DNA of 64,000 bases from Phyllostachys edulis (lineage: Eukaryota > Streptophyta > Magnoliopsida > Poales > Poaceae): the NCBI GenBank assembly GCA_036346405.1, contig CM070563.1:22115022-22179021 (forward strand), given 5' to 3'. A program made the position numbers and the translations under genes. Under the pieces are notes generated by a model. The model was not told the origin of the DNA, ran no database searches, and saw only the letters and a program-made list of their open reading frames with translations. Positions 33,449 to 45,222 of the stretch are shown here, piece by piece (positions within the stretch are counted from its first letter, which is position 1; every line of letters starts with the position of its first letter).

Positions 33449-34995
33449 TCATAATACGTCATGCCCATACCTTGTAGGCAATTGACGTGGCCTTTTAGAT
33501 CTACGTGGGGCTGGTGCCTCATCTATAGGTTCAACAACATTTTGTTCATCCTGTAGAGGTTCAGTAGGAGTTGAAACACTTTCAGATGTTTCCCGAATTT
33601 CTTCGAGTTGCACCTTTCTCCCACTGACTACTTTTGAAAGAAACTCTTTCTCCAAAAAGACACCATTTCGGGCAACAAAAACTTTGCCTTCTTCTTGGTT
33701 GTAGAAATAATATCCTTTGGTTTCCCTAGGATATCCTATAAAGAAGCATTTATCTGATTTGGGTGTGAGTTTATCAGACGTCAAACGTTTAACATAGACA
33801 TCACAACCCCATATCCTTAGAAAAGACAAACTAGGACTTTTCCCAGTCCACATCTCATATGGTGTCTTATCTACTGATTTAGATGGTACCTAATTCAAAA
33901 TGTAAGCGGCAGTTTCTAGAGCATAACCCCAAAAATACAATGGCAGATCTGATTGGCTCATCATTGATCGAACCATATCCAACAAGGTCCTATTACACCG
34001 CTCGGACACACCATTCCATTGTGGAGTGTCCGGTGGTGTAAGCTGTGGAACAATTCTACATTGTTTCAAATGATTGCCAAACACATGGCTCAAAAACACA
34101 CCTCCACGATCAGATCGTAAAGATTTGATTGTCTTGCCAAGTTGATTCTGTACCTCATTCTGGAACTCCTTAAACTTTTCAAAGGATTCTGACTTATGCC
34201 TCATTAGGTAGATATATCCATATCTACTATAGTCATCGGTGAAAGTAATGAAGTACTGAAAACCACCTCAAGCTGTCGTACTCATTGGTCCACACACATC
34301 AGTATGTATGAGTGCCAACTGGTTGGACGCCCTTTCACTCCGACCAATGACACACATCAGTATGTATGAGTGCCAACTGGTTGGACGCCCTTTCACTCCG
34401 ACCAATGAAAGGTGTCTTGGTCATCTTTCCGACTAGGCAAGACTCGCATGTTTCAAATGATTCCAAATCAAATGAGTTTAGAATTCCATCATCACGGAGC
34501 TTTTTCATGTGTTTCTCACTTATGTGACCTAAACGACAATGCCAAATGAAAGTGGAATTCATTTCATTAGGCCGAAGCCTTTTCGCATTAATATTATAGA
34601 CGGACGCATCAACAAGATTTAAAATAAACAACCCATTCAAAACAGGTGCATAGTCATAAAACACTTTATTCAAAAATATAGAACAACAATTGTTCTCAAT
34701 AATGAATTTATAACCATCTGCCATCAAACATGAGGCAGAGATAATGTTTCTACTAATGGCTGGAACATAATAACAATTATTCAATTCCATAATAAATCTC
34801 AAGGCAAAAGTAAAGGCAAAGTCCCGACGGCTAATGCAAAGAACTCTTGCTTTATTCCCGACGTGAAGATCCATCTCGCCTTTGTAATTCTCCTACTCCT
34901 TGTTAGACTCTCGATCGAATTACAGATATGAGCAACCGATCCCAGATCAAATACCCATGAGTTAACGGAAGAGTCAAGAAGAAAAACATCTATAA
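33449..34995 (-). pseudogene. copia B protease and integrase
   Basis: A remnant of the protease site (SWVFDLGSVAHIC; DLG in place of DTG/DSG) lies near 34955-34920. The frame 34874-34335 holds the protease C-terminus and the pre-integrase module (FIWHCRLGHISEKHM, CESCLVGKMTKTPF). A 58-bp tandem duplication (34293-34408) then breaks the frame at the HTDVCG region. Integrase continues at 34204-33890 (IKSLRSDRGGVFLS, WNGVSERCNRTLLDMVR), and after a stop at about 33891 the C-terminal part and linker run 33853-33449. Confidence 0.9.
34293..34408. repeat. 58-bp perfect tandem duplication in integrase
   Basis: Positions 34293-34350 and 34351-34408 are identical (starting CACACATCAGTATGTATGAG). Since 58 is not a multiple of 3, the duplication shifts the integrase frame. 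Confidence 0.95.
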
Positions 34996-34997
34996 CA

Positions 34998-35870
34998 TTA
35001 ATACTGTAGTGGAAGTTTTAGTCCCACCATTCCTTTTCTCGATCGGCCTGTATTTCTTGCGTTCCTCTTCCAATGGCCTAACTCTTTTGCAAGAAAAACA
35101 TTCATTCTCTTGAGTCGGGCGGACTTAGTCTTGGGTTTAGGTTTGTTAGTTTGGATCTCATCCGAAACTTTAGCCTTGCCCTTTTTCTTGACCAAAGTCT
35201 TAGCCTTCTTCTTGAAGCTTGTACTCTTTTGCACCATCATCATATGACCGTTGCTTTTCTTAATGTTGCCCTCTGCTGTCTTAAGCATCATATGTAGTTT
35301 GGTGAGATTCTTGTCTAAGGCGTTCATATGGAAGTTCAAAATGAACTGGCCATAGCTTTCAGGAAGCGAAGCAAGAATCAAATCTGTAGCCAACTCTTGA
35401 ATAAGTGGAAAACCAAGTTTTTCCAAGCTCTGTGTGTAACCAACCATCTTGATTACATGTGGGCTCACCGGACCACCCTCAGCTAGCCTACAACCAAACA
35501 AGTTCTTTGAGATCTCATATCTCTCAGTTCTTGCTTGTGTCTCAAACATGCCTTTGAGCGCCACGATCATATCGTAGGCCTCAATGTTCTCAAACTGCTT
35601 TTGAAGGTCTGAGTTCATTGCAGCAAGCATGAGATAGCTAACATCAAGGGATTCATCACATGCCTTTTTATAGGTGGTTTTAAGAGTAGCAGCAGCATTC
35701 TCTGTAGGCACATCTGGAATTGGTTCCTCCAGAACATGTTCTTTTTTATCTTGTCTAAGAACAATTCTTAGGTTGCGGGACCAATCCGCAAAATTTGTTC
35801 CATTCAGTTTTTCCTTTTCAAGTATTGAACATAAAGCAAAACAGGAAGTTGGTACAGCAGTTGGTGCCAT
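34998..35870 (-). pseudogene. copia B gag
   Basis: ATG at 35870-35868 opens a frame of 290 codons. It shows the Gag domain (LNGTNFADWSRNLRIVLRQD, ATLKTTYKKACDESLDVSYL, MFETQARTERYEISKNLFGC, LILASLPESYGQFILNFHM), then a lysine-rich stretch (KKKAKTLVKKKGKAKVSDEI) expected before the zinc knuckle. The CCHC knuckle itself is lost: CFFC-like codons are in a shifted frame near 35090-35100. Length fits Angela-type Gag up to that point. Confidence 0.92.
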
Positions 35871-37280
35871 GATCTACAACATAAATATGCAAAACTAAGA
35901 CATATGTTCAAACAAAGTAACTTCTATTAAACAATTTAACAAAGATACTCCCACTAAATTCCATATCCCTCTTATGATATTTAGTGATTCAAGACCCTCA
36001 ATCAGTTAATCTACTAGTGAGCTATGGCATCACTGCTAGAAGATTAGTGAAATTGGTAAGTAACATTTGCTAATCATATCTCTATATGACTCTTGTTGTT
36101 GGGCAGCATCTTTATGCTTTGGCACCCAACCCTTATGCCCCAAGGTCCATAACTGTTATGATAATCTTGTTAAGTTAAACCAATGCTCAGCGTGTAAGTG
36201 TCTGACACAAACTCATCTAGTCAAGTAGAGTTAATGGCACTCTGCTATGGCAAGACCTACCAATAAAATACATGACTTTGGATAGTGCAGCATATTTGGG
36301 AGGGCATCAATTTAACTTAATATTATATGAGGGAATTTTACTTCTGCCATGTTAAAAGCATTTAAAGCAAAAACACCTATAGAAATAAATGAATAAGAAT
36401 TTAAAGCCATTCACAGACAATCAAATTGTATTGTGATATAGTATGACCCTTCTCCATGGTGATCTCCATCGCCATGCATCCTGTTCGCCGTGTCTCCAAG
36501 TGGTCGACTCCTCCAAGCACTCCCACTAAGCCATTACTTCTAATAGCACTAGTAATGAATCACAAGGAGTAAAGAAGCATCACAAGTCGACACATGCAGT
36601 CAAGTTATATTAAAAATAGATGACCTTGGGCTGCAATAAGCATGACACGCAGGTCATGAAAATTACATGCATACAAGCATCTCATACATGATACATTATG
36701 GATCATACTATTCACATCAATCCCTACAAAAACAAGTTATGCACATAATCCAATTCTATTGGACGACATGAGCATACACTACCTAAAGCGCGCGGTACGA
36801 ATACCCAGCACGGCGGTCCCGCTAGCCGGTTAGCGGGCGGGGTTCGAAGGGGTAGCACCCCTCGCTGGTCGAGGGCAGCGCTCTCAGAAATTTTTTCCAG
36901 AACATGAATCTTATTCACGTATCCGAGCCTTAGAACTCATCGGATTAATCATATTAACCTTATTCCGAACCACTCTGATCATTGCCTTGATACGACCACA
37001 CACTACGGTAAACTCCGATGGCAGAATTTCGACCGGTAGGAGTGATATGCAGAGTGGTCGTGAACAAGCGCAATAAACCATCTAGTCCTTATAAGCTCAT
37101 ACCTCCTCGTAAACCCATCTACTACCACCGAGAAACCGATCGATCAAATCAACCAAGGCCTAGATCGTTCCATCTATATGAACCGATCTAGGTTATCAGA
37201 CCCGACCAGTAATAGATCCAATCTACTACTACCACATATCAAGTATATGCGATTGATCCAGATCAAAAACTACGCAGGAT
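35871..37280 (-). other. 5' untranslated leader of copia B
   Basis: About 1.4 kb between the primer-binding site and the gag start, without conserved coding sequence. Long leaders are usual for the Angela/BARE lineage, where they include dimerisation and packaging signals. Confidence 0.7.
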
Positions 37281-37293
37281 AGCTCTGATACCA
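37281..37293 (-). other. primer-binding site of copia B
   Basis: The minus strand reads GTGGTATCAGAGCTATCC starting next to the 5' LTR; TGGTATCAGAGC is the exact initiator methionine tRNA complement. Confidence 0.9.
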
Positions 37294-37294
37294 C

Positions 37295-38871
37295 TGTTGG
37301 GTCGCGGGTAGGCTATGATAGCTACAAACAAAAATTTCTACCACACAAACCAGGAAGCCAAGCAAGTAGATGATCACAGATCGTTACCACCAGACACGCA
37401 GAGCAGCGGAAGAAGGGTTGGAGCAGCCTGGTCCAACGTAGAGCGCGTCGATGTAGTGGTCGTAGTCGATCATCTAGCGTCGATGTAGTGGTCGTAGTCG
37501 ATCGTCTCCCCCAGCAACCTCTGCAGTTCCTTGTGAAGATTGCGGATCGTCCTCAAGCGCAATAGTCGCAGTAGCGCCTCTACGGTATCCACACGTCCAG
37601 GGAAGGAACAACCATACGTCGGTGTGCTAGCACCAAGTCGCACGGTAGAGCTCTCAGGAAGATGGTGGCTAGGGTTTCGGTGGTGTAAAACTTACGTAAT
37701 CCCAATAGCCTCATGCATCTCCTTATATAGTGCTCGTGACGGATCCTATCCGAACACGCCATTTAATCGACAAGATCTTGGTTTGTTCCAACCCGTTAAG
37801 TGTGTGACCCTGTAGGTTCATGCGTAATCGGTTGTGACTCGGAAACCTTTTCCGATCACAAGTCGTAGCGGCTCCTAACAGAACACAGCGATTCCCGAAT
37901 ACACACAAATTATATCGGATGAATCTTAATGCAATATGATCTATGATCAGGTCCTCATCACTTACGACCGTGTCCTATCTCAGATAACGACCAATTCAGT
38001 ATTTGGTCACGACCATTCGTAAGTCCTTACGACCGTGTTTCGACCACTCAGGATTTCGTTCGACCGCCTACGACCAGCTCAGATCTCTATCGACCAAATC
38101 AGAATCGTTCTAACTAAGCGACCTACTCATGTATTCTCCCTTTGCCTCACGATGTCTGGTTGAACTCCAGGTGAGATGTTGTGTCATCCATGGACTGTTC
38201 AATGCTTTCTAGATCAGGTGTCGGATAACTTCACGTGGTCGAACACTTCGACAACTAGTGGCATGGCCATGCACTTTCTTTATCCGATCACAACGAGGGG
38301 CCCAGAGACATCTCTCCTGTATGTTAGGAGGGGCAAATCCCATATCCGACCAGTCACATTCCTCTGCATGTTTCATAGCATACCCGAAAGCTACCTTTAT
38401 AACCACCTAGTTACGGAGTAGCGTTTGGCAACCCCTAAGAGTGCTATTACACATGTAGGAAACCATGCTGATCTCAGGTCTAAGGATTATACATCATCAT
38501 TGCTTGAGACTAACTAACGACACATAGAATCATAACAATCTCAATAGTGTCTCAAGGTGGGTCTAATCCAACATCATGTTCTCTAACATGTGTCCATATT
38601 ATTGGTTTGATATCTCTATATCCATGACCTGTGAAACATAGTCATCAACCAATACATATGCTAGTCTATTCATATGTGTCCTTATATGTTTCCGACCAGG
38701 GAACGTATAAGAATAATTATCGCACAAATATAGAGTTTCACAAGCAAGTCACATACTTGATAATCAATATTAACGATATTATTCTAGGAACAAGATAACA
38801 TATTATCCAATATAATGAACATAATGAAATATAATCATCTCTATGATTGCCTCTAGGGCATATTTCCAATA
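37295..38871 (-). repeat. 5' LTR of copia B
   Basis: On the plus strand it begins TGTTGGGTCGCGGGTAGG and ends GCATATTTCCAATA. It carries a 32-bp tandem duplication at 37445-37508 (GCGTCGATGTAGTGGTCG..) that the other LTR lacks. Confidence 0.93.
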
Positions 38872-38876
38872 GTTTC

Positions 38877-39410
38877 TTCCAATACGTCAGCTTTTTTCAG
38901 TACTAATGTTGGTACACATGATCAGAATTTCCATTTCGAATAAGTAAGAGTATCCTATCCACACTGAGTCACTCGAATGTACTCTGAGTAAAGTATATAT
39001 TGTTGGAAACATACGCAATATTTTAATTCCAGATTTCTTGTTCTATTGTTGTGTAGGGAAGCTTGAGTCAACTACGGTCAACGATGAGGATGGTCGGGAG
39101 TTGGTTTGGTGAAATCAAGGTCCGGAATGATCAAGAATGCCAGGTGAAGTAGTTGGTCTTAAGCAAGGCACAAGCTAGACAAGAATGAGAAGTTTAGTGT
39201 AATGGGCTGCATCAAGTGGCTTAAGCTGATGCAAGTGCTGAGGCAGTCCAGTATGAGCCAGATGGGAGAGACTTATCGGTATGAGGAAAACCATTAGTGA
39301 ACCTACACGAGGCGAAGCATGAGATTGCTTCATAAGATTGGATTCGGTAAAGGATAGAATGATCGAGAAGGGGTATTTTGATATCTTCATCAAAATGCCA
39401 GGTTGGCGAC
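38877..39410. other. unassigned sequence right of copia B
   Basis: Includes TGTTGGAAACATACGCAATATTTTAATTCCAG at 39002, which resembles the start of a copia LTR and the sequence at 16639, but no end was found. No gene recognised. Confidence 0.35.
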
Positions 39411-40678
39411 TGCGGCGCCCCGTGTCATTACCCTAGGGGTAATCACACTTAGGCATACGGATTACTATTCGTTTGCTCGGTAGAACACTGCTCCAACGAA
39501 TAGTAAGCCTTTACCAGAGTTAGCACAACAAAATAATAAGATAGAAACTATTCTTTATTACAACAGTAGTTATACAAGACTAAGGTTCTGAATACAATTA
39601 TTTAATTACAAAGGGGAATACATTCCCCACGCTTGCCTGCTAGGTCCCTCCAGCTGTCTACTCGTCCCACGAGTTGAATAGGGCGTCTACCTCGCCCTAC
39701 TCCTTGTAACCAATGCCCTCGCCACCAGTAACCTCCTTGGTACCTGTGAATCCTTCATCCCACTTAGGGTAACTCCCGGCCGCACTAGGAACTAAGCAAA
39801 GGGGAGAGATAGAAAGAGTGAGTACTAGTGTACTCAGCAAGCATGTAATAACAAAATGCACCTGATGACTACCTCTTGTCCTTATCATATTTCTACCTCT
39901 TCTCTTTCTCTGAAAATAATCATCAAGATTTAGGTTGCAATTTTAATTCTGAAAAGACTACTTGTTACCCGGTAAGAAGATAAACCCCCAGAGGATTACC
40001 GCAACCTCCAATCCAGGAGACAGACATAAATTCATAATTTTATTTAGCACTGCGCAGGCTTGTACCACTTTACCCATAGTTACTCTAAGCTCTAATGACT
40101 CTAAGCCTCCCGCATTTCCTTTTATGCGATTTCGATATCAGAATAAAGAATGTCTTCCAAGTTACGTATTTATGCTTCCACTCATTACTTTCCATCGGTG
40201 GCTTACCTCCACCGAGTTCCAGAAATATTGGTTGGTGCAGCTCTCTACCCCTGTGCCCAACACTCCACCTTGGTACGGCTCACTTCCTGCTCCCAACACT
40301 CCAACGTGACGCGTTGTGGAGTACATAATTACGTAACAAGGTAACATTTTCTGCTCGCCGAAATAGGAAAATGGTTGGCACTTAAATACAGCCACTTATC
40401 CGAGTAAGAGTTTTGTTTGTCCTTATATTATAACCATATGTAAAAGGATCCCGCCTCTTGTCGCTCCTCTTCCTTGCCTAGGGTTCCTTTTACCCACCTT
40501 ATTAACTCTCTTCCATTCGGTTAAAAAAATTACCTAAAAGGTGGATGACTGGACGGAAGCGCTTCATTAGTTTCTCTCCTCCCCTCTCCTTCTCTCCCTT
40601 CTCTCCCCTCTTTCTCTTTTTTCTGAATAAAAGTGAGTTATGCCAGAATTTTATGGTCTTTTATAGGATAGCTTGTGT

Positions 40679-40932
40679 TGCCATTTGGAATGACGATAGG
40701 GATTTACGGGATCCCTATCGTTATTTGAAATAACGATTTTTCTAAATTTTAATATTAATTTTTTTTACCTGGGATCCTTGTCGCCATTTGAAATGACGAT
40801 TTTTCTAAATTTTAATATTACAAAATTTTACCTAGGGATCCCTGTTGCCATTTGAAATGACGATTTTCCCAAATTCTAATGTTAAAAATTTTTACTCGGG
40901 GGTCCCTATCGTCAGTTGGAATGACGATACGG
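40679..40932. repeat. 64-bp tandem array with palindromic core
   Basis: About 3.5 units of 64 bp (starting at 40709, 40772, 40836, 40900) with GGATCCCT..GTCGCCATTTGAAATGACGAT. Each unit holds the near-palindrome CCATTTGAAATGR. Confidence 0.88.
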
Positions 40933-41039
40933 CCATGTCACCAGTCCAAGTGATAATAGGACACTCTCTGCACTGTTCTAGGCTACTGTCGCCTATGCAC
41001 TGACGACATGGTGCTCAATAGTATAGAGAGGTGTCTGTC

Positions 41040-41144
41040 GCTATTTCAAATAGTGACAGGACAATTTCACCATTTGGAATGGCGACAGGACAATTTCGTC
41101 ATTTGAAATGGTGACATGACAATTTCGCCATTTTAAATAGCAAC
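41040..41144. repeat. 29-bp tandem array with the same palindromic core
   Basis: Units at 41040, 41069, 41098 and a partial one at 41127; each has the ATTTGAAAT core followed by GGYGACAGGACAATTTC. It shares the core with the 64-bp array but has another period. Confidence 0.88.
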
Positions 41145-41596
41145 TATAGCCTATTTTTATTAAAAAAAAAGACTATTTATTTTTGTATTTTTTTAATAAT
41201 ATTATTTCAAAATAAATTCTGTCTTTTTTAGCACAGAATTGATGACAACTACGTAACATTCAGAGCCCAGATGAGTACAAAGCCGAATTCTCTAGGAGAG
41301 GACCTCCTCGTGGCCCGGGCCGTTTGTTCAGGGAGGGTGAGGGTGATGTGTGGATGCAGGAGAGGGGTCTCCCCCAAGGCTTTGCCCATAGGATTTATTT
41401 TCGGATTTGGAGTTTGAATAGTACCCTTGGCCACAGGGACATCATAGGGTCTAACCATGCTATACAATATCACATCTCTTCCACCCTACAGCATAAAACG
41501 TGATCTAGATTCCCGGGTGTTACTGCAGATAATGCAGATAATACTGTTTGAACAGTATTTTTATACCGTACAGATCGGATCCAACGGTAGTACGGC

Positions 41597-41608
41597 TCAT
41601 ATAATACA
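41597..41608 (+). promoter_or_regulatory. putative TATA region of the RsmI-like gene
   Basis: GCTCATATAATACAATC lies about 80-90 bp before the ATG at 41687 and is followed by a CT-rich leader typical of plant transcripts. Only position and sequence support it. Confidence 0.35.
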
Positions 41609-41686
41609 ATCTCCACTCTCCACCCTCTCGCCAAAGAACGGCGACTGAAACTACGGCCACTCTCTCCTCCCTCTCCCCGCGCCGCC

Positions 41687-44600
41687 ATGGCGTCGCTGCT
41701 CCGCCTCCAAGCCCTCGCCCTAACCCTGGCCATCCCCGCCAACTCCCCTCTCATCTCCGCCTCGCCGCCGCGGCTCCGCTCGATCGCCGCCTATCTGCCG
41801 CCGCCTCCAACGGCTCGCCGGAGCCGCCCGCCTCGGAACCGGTGACCCGCTGTCTCCCAACATCACTTATTCTACTCATATTTCTGTGGAAAATATGTCT
41901 TGTTAGTGATATGTGAAATTTCATTTGTATGGACGTGGTGGTTTCCGAGTGCAGCTTGAAAGGGGATGAATAAATTTATCTTTCTGTATTGGTGTCGTGG
42001 TAGTTTCAGAACACTGCATTTGGTTTGGGTTGTACAAGTCAGATGTTCTGTTGTGATACAAGGCAGGGTTCTGTTATTCAATTCTTAATACGTCTTGCAA
42101 TTCTGTCCAAGAGAAGCGTGTTTTGCAGCGTGCTATTATGTGGAAAATTGGGGGTAGTTGTTCTTGCAGTGTATGTGTGGGGATAATCTGGTAACAATGG
42201 GACCAAATGTGGAGTTTTTGAAGCGAAATTTGAAAATGAGGAAAGTAATATCTTTTGTCAAATGTTGCTTTATGCTGCGTTTAGTATCCTTTGTAAGAGC
42301 TACAGCATAAGTGTATAGCTTAAGCAGTCTTACTGTGTTTTATGGGAATATATACTACTGGATCAATGTGGTTGTCCATGATATGTTTTGTGATGTCCTT
42401 CTGTTGTTGCTTCATTTTAACCCAAAGGATTTGGAGTCAGGGCTGTATCTCGTGGCAACGCCAATTGGGAACCTTGAAGATATCACTGTAAGGTATATTT
42501 ACTTCAGTTGTCATGACAGAGTCAACCCCTAACCTTTTTATTCATGACGAAGCACTTAGTACATATACTTATGCCTTGAGATCACTTTAGGTTATGCCAT
42601 ATTTTGATATTAATAGGTATGTCATGATATCAGGTTATTACAGATCATCTAGTCAAAAAAGGGGAGCATATTTAGGGTTTGTTTGATACTTTGATTATAC
42701 ATGCCTAATGAACTCTTACTAAAACTTGTGATGAGGCATTCAGAGAGTCTGTGCCTTGTTTTTCAACAAAAGAGGAAGTGGACCGATGAAGCAATGTTCT
42801 ACTTAAATTCCTATCTACGTCAAAAAAAACTTAAATTCCTATGGACGAAAAACCTTTTATAGTTTGATAGCTTAGTTAGCTTCAGCCAGTTTTTAAGCCT
42901 CTTTAACTTTTACTGTGAAGGAGACAAGAAATGGCTTGATTTTAGCTAAACATCTTTTAGGTTGCTATTGTGTATGGACCTTGAGTCCCCCCCCCCCCCT
43001 CTTTGAAGTGTACCAATGGCTTGTGACTGGGATTTACATGCTATATATTAGAACAATTACACTATTGCTCATTTCCTGAAACTTATTATTAAGCTCGGAT
43101 GGTTCTTTCTGCAGGGCATTGCGTGTCCTTAAATGTGCTAATGTAATACTATCCGAAGACACAAGGCATTCTGGAAAGTTGCTTCAACATTACAACATCA
43201 ATACACCTCTTGTGAGTTAATTGCATGCTTAGTTTTTCATGTGTGAACTACTAGTAAAGTAGTAATTGCACAATCGCACCATGCAGTGAGGTGTCCTATT
43301 GAACTTAGAACTTAAACTGTAAGCTTTCAGCTTAGCTTCCACAAGTTCAATGAACGTCAGAGAGAGCCTAGTGTTTTAAAGAGGCTTCATGAGGGGGAAG
43401 CAGTTGCTTTGATTAGTGATGCCGGTACTCCAGGCATTAGTGACCCTGGCATGGAACTGGTAAATTGGTTTACTCCATTTAATTTTGCAAACTTGCATCT
43501 TACATAAGACTATTAGTTAGATGAATATCTCTGCCTGCTATTCTCTTGTCATTTGAAGAAGCAAAGAATAGCGATCTGATAGTCACTTTACCTTGCTAGA
43601 TAACAATAACATTGAAGTGTATGCTACCCATTCTATCAGTTAGTTGATGCTTTTACATTAGAAATAAAAAATTTAGTGATGAACAGCACCTGTCCCTTGT
43701 TTTTTTAGCCTAATGCTGCTCCTAGATGTGAGATGTTGAGAATGGTGTACCATTTTTCACAGGCTAGACTATGTGCAACTGAGAAAATCCCTGTTATTCC
43801 CATTCCCGGGCCTTCTGCCGCAATCGCTGCTCTTTCTGCATCGGGTTTGCCAACTAATGAATTCACATTTGGTAAACTATAATGATACTGGTCTCACTTT
43901 ATTTATAATTGGTAATCAATTTTTGGAGTCAATCCTGATTTTTAATTTCTAGTGGGGTTTTTACCAAAGCATGCTCGGTCAAGAAGAGACAGACTTGAGA
44001 TATCTTCTCGTGAAGCTGCTACACAAATATTCTATGTTCCTCCCCATGGTATTCATCAATTTCTTGTTGATGCTGCTTCATCTTTTGGTGATTCTAGGTA
44101 ACAGATATTCTGTCACTCTTGCATGTCATTACATGATCTAGAAATTTTTTTGTTAGAAAATGTAGAATGGAAACTACAGTAATACTGCATCTCTATCAGT
44201 TGTGATGTCCCACACATATTTATAATAAGATATATTTGTATTGCAATCAGTGATCGCTATATGAGCAACCTTATTAATCTTTTAATACGATATATTTGTA
44301 TTGCAATCAGTGATCGCTATATGTGCAACCTTATTAATCTTTTAATACAAAGCATTTACAATTGCGGCGTTTCTGTCAGATATGTTGATCTTTCTTGTTT
44401 TTTTAATGTGTTTATATATAGGTCATGTGTTATTGCAAGGGAGATAACCAAATTACATGAAGAGGTAATCATCCAATTTTTTACTTTGTAATTTATCCAT
44501 CCTTTTCCCCCATATTGCCTGTTGATCCTACAATCTTCTTCAATAAAATACTTCAGCTGGTAGCTATAGTAGATGTTATATCCCATTCACTGTAGACTGG

Positions 44601-45222
44601 TACTCTGAATGGTCTTGGTACTTACTAATTAAAGCAAGAAGTCTTGGTACGGACTAATTAAAGCAACGAGTCTTGGTTCTGACTAATTAAAACAACAAGA
44701 ACATATCCAGTCTCATTCACATGTTTACTGACAGCCAGTTGGACTGAATTATTCATTCCATTCCTTGTATCTGTTTTTCCCTTTGCAGTCCTGAATTTTT
44801 CTTATATCGTGCAGTTTTGGCGAGGAACTTTAGGTGAAGCAAATGAAGCCTTTGCATCTCGACAGCCAAAGGGAGAAATCACAGTGCTCATAGAGGGCAA
44901 GTTAATTTCAGTTGATGAGACTCCATCCGAGGATTTCCTTGAGCACGAACTCAGAGAATTGATGGCAAAGGGACATACTCTTTCAGCGGTGCACATTCAA
45001 CTCAATGCATTGCTACTTTTCAAGTTTTCACAAAAAGATGGAATCCTAAGTTTTAACTGCAAGTATAATATCTTACAAGAAAATGATTGTACTATCATTT
45101 CTTATGTTCTTTGTTTCTGAACTAGTGTGTTTCAATTATAGGCGGTGAAATTGGTCACTGAAGCTACATCGGCAAAGAAGAAAGATGTTTATGCACTCGC
45201 ATTGAGGTTGTTTGGAAAATGA
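41687..45222 (+). CDS. rsmI-like: RsmI-like 16S rRNA (cytidine 2'-O) methyltransferase, nine exons
   Basis: In bacteria RsmI uses S-adenosylmethionine to methylate the 2'-O of C1402 in 16S rRNA; a plant copy probably acts on organelle rRNA. Exons by GT-AG borders and frame: 41687-41841, 42428-42492, 43115-43211, 43331-43459, 43763-43871, 43953-44097, 44422-44464, 44815-44988, 45142-45222. Conserved tetrapyrrole/SAM methylase motifs are ATPIGNLEDIT (exon 2), LSEDTRHSGKLL (exon 3), SDAGTPGISDPGMEL (exon 4), IPGPSAAIAALSASG (exon 5), GFLPKHARSRRDRL and FYVPPHGIHQFL (exon 6) and EFWRGTLGEA (exons 7/8). Exons 2-9 join in one frame without a stop. The ATG at 41687 sits in a strong GCCGCCATGG context, and exon 1 encodes an alanine/serine/arginine-rich, transit-peptide-like N-terminus. 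However, exon 1 is 155 nt, so this ATG is not in frame with exon 2; the frame that does join (AASNGSPEPPASEP) lacks an ATG. Confidence 0.9.
42493..43114 (+). other. intron 2 of the RsmI-like gene
   Basis: Starts GTATATTT and ends TTTCTGCAG. Contains a run of about 13 C at 42988-43000 and a short direct repeat (ACTTAAATTCCTAT at about 42803 and 42829). Confidence 0.8.
44230..44349. repeat. 60-bp tandem duplication in intron 6
   Basis: 44230-44289 and 44290-44349 are identical except near ATGAGCAACC/ATGTGCAACC and the last base. It lies between exons 6 and 7 of the RsmI-like gene. Confidence 0.93.
44612..44698. repeat. 29-bp tandem triplication in intron 7
   Basis: Three units of GTCTTGGTAC..ACTAATTAAAGCAA start at 44612, 44641 and 44670. 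Confidence 0.88.

Larger units (their letters stand above)
30277..38871 (-). mobile_element. Angela/BARE/RIRE1-type copia element B, complete structure
   Basis: Two LTRs of about 1.57 kb flank primer-binding site, gag, protease, integrase, RT, RNase H and polypurine tract, all on the minus strand. The 5-bp duplication GTTTC is perfect (30272-30276 and 38872-38876). The LTR start TGTTGAAAATATGCCCTAGAGG with the preceding purine tract CAAGTGGGAGAC is diagnostic of the Angela/BARE/RIRE1 lineage. Total length 8.6 kb fits these elements. Coding frames are broken, so it is inactive. Confidence 0.95.
39411..41524 (-). repeat. probable Ty3/gypsy LTR remnant
   Basis: On the minus strand it begins near GTAACACCCGGGAATCTAG (41522 downward) and ends ATGACACGGGGCGCCGCA (39411), like the ends of the other gypsy LTRs here. 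It also has the LTR phrase GCTGAGTACACTAGTACTCA (minus strand, near 39830). The first bases are mutated and flanking 5-mers do not match, so this is a degraded copy. It contains the tandem arrays at 40679-41144. Confidence 0.5.

Noticed and set aside
30277..38871. An intact, potentially active copia element
   Set aside because: Gag zinc knuckle, protease, integrase and RT are each interrupted by frame breaks, and the LTRs have diverged, including a 32-bp duplication in only one of them.
39411..41524. Calling this LTR remnant complete
   Set aside because: Start bases are altered (GTTACT instead of GTTACA on the plus strand) and flanking 5-mers GCGAC and GCAGA do not match.
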